NCBI RefSeq assembly: GCF_014898815.1
Contig: NW_026515546.1
Coordinates: forward strand, 1,412,501-1,476,500
Origin: Panonychus citri
Taxonomy: Eukaryota; Arthropoda; Arachnida; Trombidiformes; Tetranychidae
Direction of reading: 5' to 3'
Length of the DNA stretch: 64,000 bases
In this document: piece after piece, positions 58,486-64,000 of the stretch
Position numbering within the stretch: the stretch's first letter is position 1
Layout: every line of letters starts with the position of its first letter
Notes under the pieces: generated by a model
Databases searched by the model: none
Told to the model about the DNA's origin: nothing
The model's input: the letters and a program-made list of their open reading frames with translations, nothing else
Program-made: the position numbers and the translations under genes

Positions 58486-60906
58486 GAAGTTAAATGATAA
58501 TTTATATTATTCATGATGAGAGAAACTCTATGGTTGTGATGCTCTTTCAACGGTTTCTCCTTCATCCATTCCCTTATCATCCTCATCATCAGCATCCTCT
58601 TATCTTTATCACTTCTAAATAATAATATTATCATTTGATTGTTATTGTTGCATGACAATCAATTTGCTATTGAACATTAAAGCCAATGCTCAAAGTTATT
58701 AGTACTCTCCATTTGGCTTAACCAATACAATTGATTGTTATCAATGAATCAATTATCATGTTAATAATATATTTAAATGTAGTGGTAACATTGTTACTAT
58801 CAATACACTTTTACAAGGGTGAGAGAGAGAGAGAGATGGTAATGAGGAGGAGGCTTTTCCCATTGTTATCAAAAGTAATACACAATATCCACTCTAATAA
58901 GAAGTGACTTTGGACACGGTGGGTCATATAAAACGCGTGCCAAAAGTGATGAATTTGTTTTGACCAGAAAAGATACTCTAAATTTACTTTCAACACTTGA
59001 CCTTAACCTAAACATTTATTATTCAATGTTAACATTGTCATTTATACTCATGCATCCATAGTGAGTGTCAATCCCTTTCATCGTCATCATCGATGCCACG
59101 TAAACATATCTAATTGTTGGACTTATGTCACTTATGTAAATTGAACGCATATTCATGTTAAAATGTATCTTAATCGCTTAAATGGTTAAAGGAAACCATT
59201 ATAATTGCTTAATCTACCTTATCCTCATCTACTAATTTAAAAAGTTTCTTCATCCAATTTAAATGTTTACCACCAAACCTTATTGGCAATACAACCACAA
59301 TTTAAAACTATCTCATCTTAACATTTGCAATTTTAAGAAACAAATCCTTTGATAAAGGATGGAGATAAGGATTAGATAATCAAAGATTACAATTGTGTAA
59401 TTATAATCCCAGAGTTTTTAACGTTACTTGTCTTTTTCAAGATACTCAAAGATTACTTTCTCTCTCTCTCACTATCTTGCTAATCAATTAATTATACAAT
59501 CAACACGTTCATCAGAATTAAGTGTGAATTCAATTGTTCAGGTTAATACGGAAGTTGCGAAAAAAAAACTTTTCAAGTTCAAGGTTTCAACTAAAATGTT
59601 TACCATTAAGATGATGATTATTAACCGTTATTGATACAGAGAGAGAGAGAGAGCTAATTATCAATCAAACTGATAATAAATGTTTACCACCTACTACAAG
59701 TTACTCATCTTTAATGATAAAACTAATTTCTCATGAGAAATGATGAAAAAAAGTTCCAATCTATCAATAAATATAAGATGAGAATATTTTTTTTCTACTT
59801 AACATCAACAATGAAAATTCTGATAATCTAATATGTGTATTTACCTGTAGCAAAAAAAAGGTCAGAAAATTAGTTTCTACCTGAGCAAGAAAATGCTGTT
59901 AGTTAATTGAGTTATAGTTTAATTTGAATTTCTCAAGACTATTACCTGAGTATATTTTTTTCCACTACATTTCATGAACGAGTAAATTCATATTGTGAAA
60001 AAAAGTGTAAAATCTATTTGATATTTTTTCTTTTACTTTTTTTTTGCAACAATTTATTAAATCATTTTAGAGATGAAAAAATACACTGATTATCATGCTC
60101 ACATATTTTGGGTGTATTTCAATTCAGTAATCATCATGGAAAGATAGTAACAGGGTAAACATATACACTTATTGAATGAAGAAGAAAAAAATTGTGAAAA
60201 ACAAACATTGAACTTTGTGAATCTCAGAAATGGTCAGTTTTTCATGGTCTGTTAGACTGGACTTGATTTTCATTGTCATGATAATCATTATTATTACTAT
60301 TAATATTATCATTGACTCAGAATTTTCAACAAAAAACTATTATTATCATCGTCATCATGATCATGGGAAAAGATTCTCATGTTGCTAAATTTTTTTTTTC
60401 TATTTCATCATAATCAACAACATCAACACATTATACAACATGATCATCACCACTGATGAGAAATTGATATTTAATGTTGATTGTTAATCAAGTGGAACAT
60501 TAATCAAGTGATTGATTAAATTGATCACAATTAGATTATATCTTATATGTTATATGAAATTATATTTAATGAGAAATAAATTTTCACACCAATAAGTCAA
60601 TATTGTCTCTCAATTAACTCTGTCTACCTTGTTTCTGGTAATTAACAAACAATTAACTTGATTGTTTCCAATGTTACACTTGAAAATGTCAATCTTGATG
60701 AAATATTGGAAAGTTATCACAATATAATCATTGAAAGATTCAGTTATCATCATGAAACATTGAGATATAATTTCATTACAATTGTGAGAAAATGAAGAAA
60801 GAAATGAAATTGTCCAGGTAATCAACTAATACGATTACCGATCAATTTAAAGGTTTGGTGAGTTTTGTTATTGTATTAATGTGTTTACGAGTAAATCAGT
60901 AAAATA

Positions 60907-60910
<4 letters not shown>

Positions 60911-60956
<46 letters not shown>

Positions 60957-60962
60957 ACTCTC
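60911..60962. repeat. (CT)21 microsatellite
   Basis: CT dinucleotides followed by CACTCACTCTCATT. Confidence 0.95.
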
Positions 60963-62104
60963 ATTCACTCAAATAGCAATTTAAATTTAAAGGTCACTGG
61001 CGCGAATAACATAGAGACAATTAACTAACTAACTTAAACTCAATCATTTTCTGTGTGTGTTGTTGTGGTTCTCATGTGAAAGTTACAACAATCAACAACT
61101 ATCAACGATTTTAAAAGTCAATCAGAAATGTAAAAAAAAACAACAAACTAAAGGTTGACATTAACAACAAAGTTACACTAAATCACTATAAATATTCACA
61201 CGATTTAAAAGACAGCATTTACCGGGATTTTAAATAACCTCATCAACAAGTTTCCCCTCAACAAAAAACCAACAATCACCTTTATCATCATCATCACCAT
61301 CATCATCATCATTATCATCAACATCATCACAATCAAATTACCAATTCACATTCCCATAAAGGACAATATAATTTTTTTTTTCACTTTGCTTACCTTTTTT
61401 TTATTAACATTGAAAAATGTTAATATAACATCAATTAGTTGATGATAGTAGGAAGCAATTAAACAATCAAACAGTTGATGATAATTATTTATGATTAATT
61501 GTTACGGTTGATTGTAAATGTTGATCAATTGTAAAAACAGTAGGACAATAATTGGGATTGTAATAAATTCTGTGGGTTAACAATATCACTGGTCATCACT
61601 CTGTCCATCTCTTGGTCAAAACTAAACTCATTGATTGTTTTATTGCCCTTTGCCGCAAATCGTTTGTCCAAATTAGTTGATCATCTTTTTTTTTATTGAT
61701 GACACTGATGACAGATAATCATCACCATCATCAACAACGACAACAACAACAACAACTGAAAATCAATCATGATGAACTGAGAGAGAGAGAGAGAGGAAAA
61801 AAAACTCTGACATTAAAAAAAACCAAAGGTAAATGCTACCGATTGAAACCAAAAGTAAACAATAGTATTTGAAAGTGTGTCTACCTGTGAATGTGTGTAC
61901 AGGTAAAAAAAAAGGTAAAGATCAATTTTGTTTGTATTGATTCACTCTCAACGTGTGGTCTTAACATCATTATCATCATATTTTGGTTGACAGATGATGA
62001 AGATGATAATAATATCAGATGATAAGTGCGACATTACCGACAATTGATGATAGTTAAAGGTTATCAAAAGTAAATCAATGAACTACCTGGGCCATAGGAT
62101 ATTG

Positions 62105-62105
<1 letters not shown>

Positions 62106-62132
<27 letters not shown>
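62106..62132. repeat. (GA)13 microsatellite
   Basis: GA dinucleotides on the plus strand. Another interrupted GA run (with ACACAGAAA) lies at 62890-62943. Confidence 0.9.
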
Positions 62133-62136
<4 letters not shown>

Positions 62137-64000
62137 TGACTCACCTTGATTCATTTTTACACTTTGAGAACCGGAAATAGTATTTATTGTAGCAGGTAAA
62201 AGATATCATAAGATTCAAGGTGGGCCAAAAAATTGATTGTTGACAAAAAAAACGCTACAAGATGAGTATATCTTTAGTTAGAGTTTAAAATTGACTGATT
62301 TTTTGTTTGTCATTTGGCCTCAAAAGCTTAAATATATTATTTATAATCAATCGTGTGTTTTGTAGCCTGGAACTGGAAGAAATCAACTAATTATAATCAA
62401 ACAAAACAATCAACGGTTCAGCTGATTCATTTTTCAAAGTAAACATGATAAATTTCATCACAATATAAACGCAACTCACAATTACATATTCATAACAATT
62501 AACTAATTGTGTACAAACATGTTTTACTTTTGTTTTACCTTAATAATATGTAATTAAAATTATGCTTTTTCATCAATTGTTTCTAAATCAATTTTTGATT
62601 AACTATCCTGTTGTCATTTAGTGATCATCTTAATGACACTTTAATCAATCAACTAACAATTCAATAAAGATAATGGTTAATTATGACTTAATTGTTACTC
62701 TAACCATTAAGTTAATTACAACTAACTAGATTTGTTAGTGTGCGAGTGTGTGTGTTATTTGCTTTTGCACTTAATTAAATGGTAAACAATTAACCTGCAA
62801 AATTGTCAACTTAATTGTTTAGATGCACAAAGTGAAACAATTGAACCGAGTAAGCTGATAACAGGTATTAAGATGATAAGCTTTTGCACTGAGAGAGAGA
62901 GAGAGACACAGAAAGAGAGAGAGAGAGAGAAAGAAAGAGAGAGCCATTGGTCAAGCCATCCTGTTGAATTTGAATCAGAGAAACATAAGAAAATGGAAAC
63001 TCTTGAACTGGACAGAAAAGGATTAGTGACCAAATGGATGACCAGTAGAAGAAGCAAAAAACAAACCTACCAATCACTCCCAATTGATTAAAACATTTAA
63101 CAGTCACAAAATCCTCAGGTTAAAGTTTAAATTTTAGATTTTAGATGAATAGTTTTTTTCTTGTTCATTACAAAGTCCAGTCTTTGAGAGCCTTTGAAAC
63201 TTGACCACTACAATTATATTAACCAAATTATCAACAGCAATTATGTCAGAAACTGCAAATTGAAGGTTTAATGATAACGTTGCAACCTTTTTATTGACTC
63301 TAAATCAACCGGCATTTAACTCTATTAACTTAAATCATTCCTACAGATCCTCTGGTAAATGTTACCTTTATTTTTTGTTTTTTTTTGTTGCCTTCTTCAA
63401 GGGGTCAACCAGGTAATCCAATGAAAATTTAACTCATAATGACCACGATCATGCGATGAGAGTGAGAGAGATGTATTAATTTCACACCTTAATTGTTACC
63501 TTTCAATTCATCAATGAACATAATGTTTTTGTGGTTTGCAAGAAAAGTTGCCAAACCAAAATATTATCATTACATTTACCTTGTTTTTTGTTGTTTCTCA
63601 ACTTTGACCCCTTCAAATGAGGATAACAACAACTAAAAGAGGTAGAGGTCAATCAGTGAGAGAGAAAGAGTGAGAGAGAGTGAGAGGCAATGATGTGTCA
63701 ATATAATTTGTAGTAATAGGTTAATCTTATCTTCATCTGATCATCATCATTATATTTTTTTTCGTCCATTTCTTTCCCTTGATATTAGGACAATTTCCGG
63801 CGGTCAGTTTTTACCAATTTTCTGTTCTAATTGTATATAAGTGATAATCGATAATGATGATGTTACTATATTATGATTATCTATTTTAACCTTTTCTCTC
63901 TCTCTCTCTCTCACTCTTCCTCTCAGTGAGCTTTTATTAAAAGGTCAACGTTTTCTTTACGAAATAGTTTTTCCTCTGTTCGAATTTTTTTTTTCGAGGT

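Larger units (their letters stand above)
38115..64000. other. Gene-free tract next to BarH (about 26 kb)
   Basis: No frame longer than about 100 codons with protein-like composition exists on either strand, and no tRNA, snRNA or transposon ends were recognised. Predicted frames here derive from GA/CT and GAT/CAT repeats. The tract is dominated by poly-A/T runs, TTAATTGT-type words, (CT)n/(GA)n and (ATC)n microsatellites, and many CAGGTA/TACCTG motifs (about 31 noted by eye from 41.5 to 63.4 kb). One block of about 280 bp is duplicated within it. In a genome whose genes are otherwise 0.2-0.5 kb apart, this looks like a regulatory domain of the adjacent homeobox gene, or the introns of a gene whose exons lie outside. 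Confidence 0.6.

Noticed and set aside
58380..58658. Arg-Glu repeat protein on the minus strand
   Set aside because: Translation of a (CT)39 microsatellite; the same applies to other RERERE frames in the desert.

Overview
This is eukaryotic, AT-rich nuclear DNA. Genes carry short GT-AG introns (84-175 nt), sit 0.2-0.5 kb apart in the middle of the window, and encode clear animal proteins (EPRS, GAR1, FIGNL1, MCM7, a BarH homeobox protein). I infer a compact arthropod genome, probably an acariform mite of the spider-mite type. No rRNA or tRNA gene confirms the species.

Layout. (1) 0.2-6.7 kb: a decayed minus-strand Ty3/gypsy-type retroelement with gag, protease, RT/RNase H, integrase and an env-like third ORF. 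It contains an unusual family of covarying mini-hairpins, and tandem arrays lie beyond its gag end (6.8-7.6 kb). (2) 7.6-21.9 kb: gene-poor, repeat-rich DNA. It holds an LTR-like core promoter, broken C2H2 zinc-finger genes, a broken RING-finger gene, a 209-bp mariner-type MITE and a 1.1-kb element with about 70-bp terminal inverted repeats. (3) 22-37 kb: the gene-dense core. It has an acidic single-pass membrane protein (frame broken twice), a 99-aa SKA2-like protein, EPRS head-to-head with GAR1, a U6atac snRNA gene, FIGNL1, MCM7 and BarH. (4) 37.2-38.1 kb: a nearly identical, internally deleted, inverted copy of part of MCM7 inserted directly upstream of BarH. (5) 38.1-64 kb: a gene-free tract next to BarH, rich in long GA/CT and CAT microsatellites, with a roughly 280-bp duplicated noncoding block and many CAGGTA motifs. 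It is a candidate regulatory domain of the homeobox gene.

Functional themes. The core cluster is mostly growth and cell-cycle machinery: replication licensing (MCM7), recombination (FIGNL1), a possible kinetochore subunit, translation (EPRS) and RNA modification or splicing (GAR1, U6atac). E2F-like and NRF1-like sites precede MCM7, an E2F core precedes the SKA2-like gene, and ATCGAT repeats lie between EPRS and GAR1.

At least three otherwise good reading frames break by one missing base in a homopolymer or short tandem repeat: the EPRS C-terminus and two places in the 22-23 kb gene. Consensus indel errors should therefore be considered before any of these is called a pseudogene. Exact joins were worked out by hand from the sequence; homology statements rest on remembered family motifs, with no database search.
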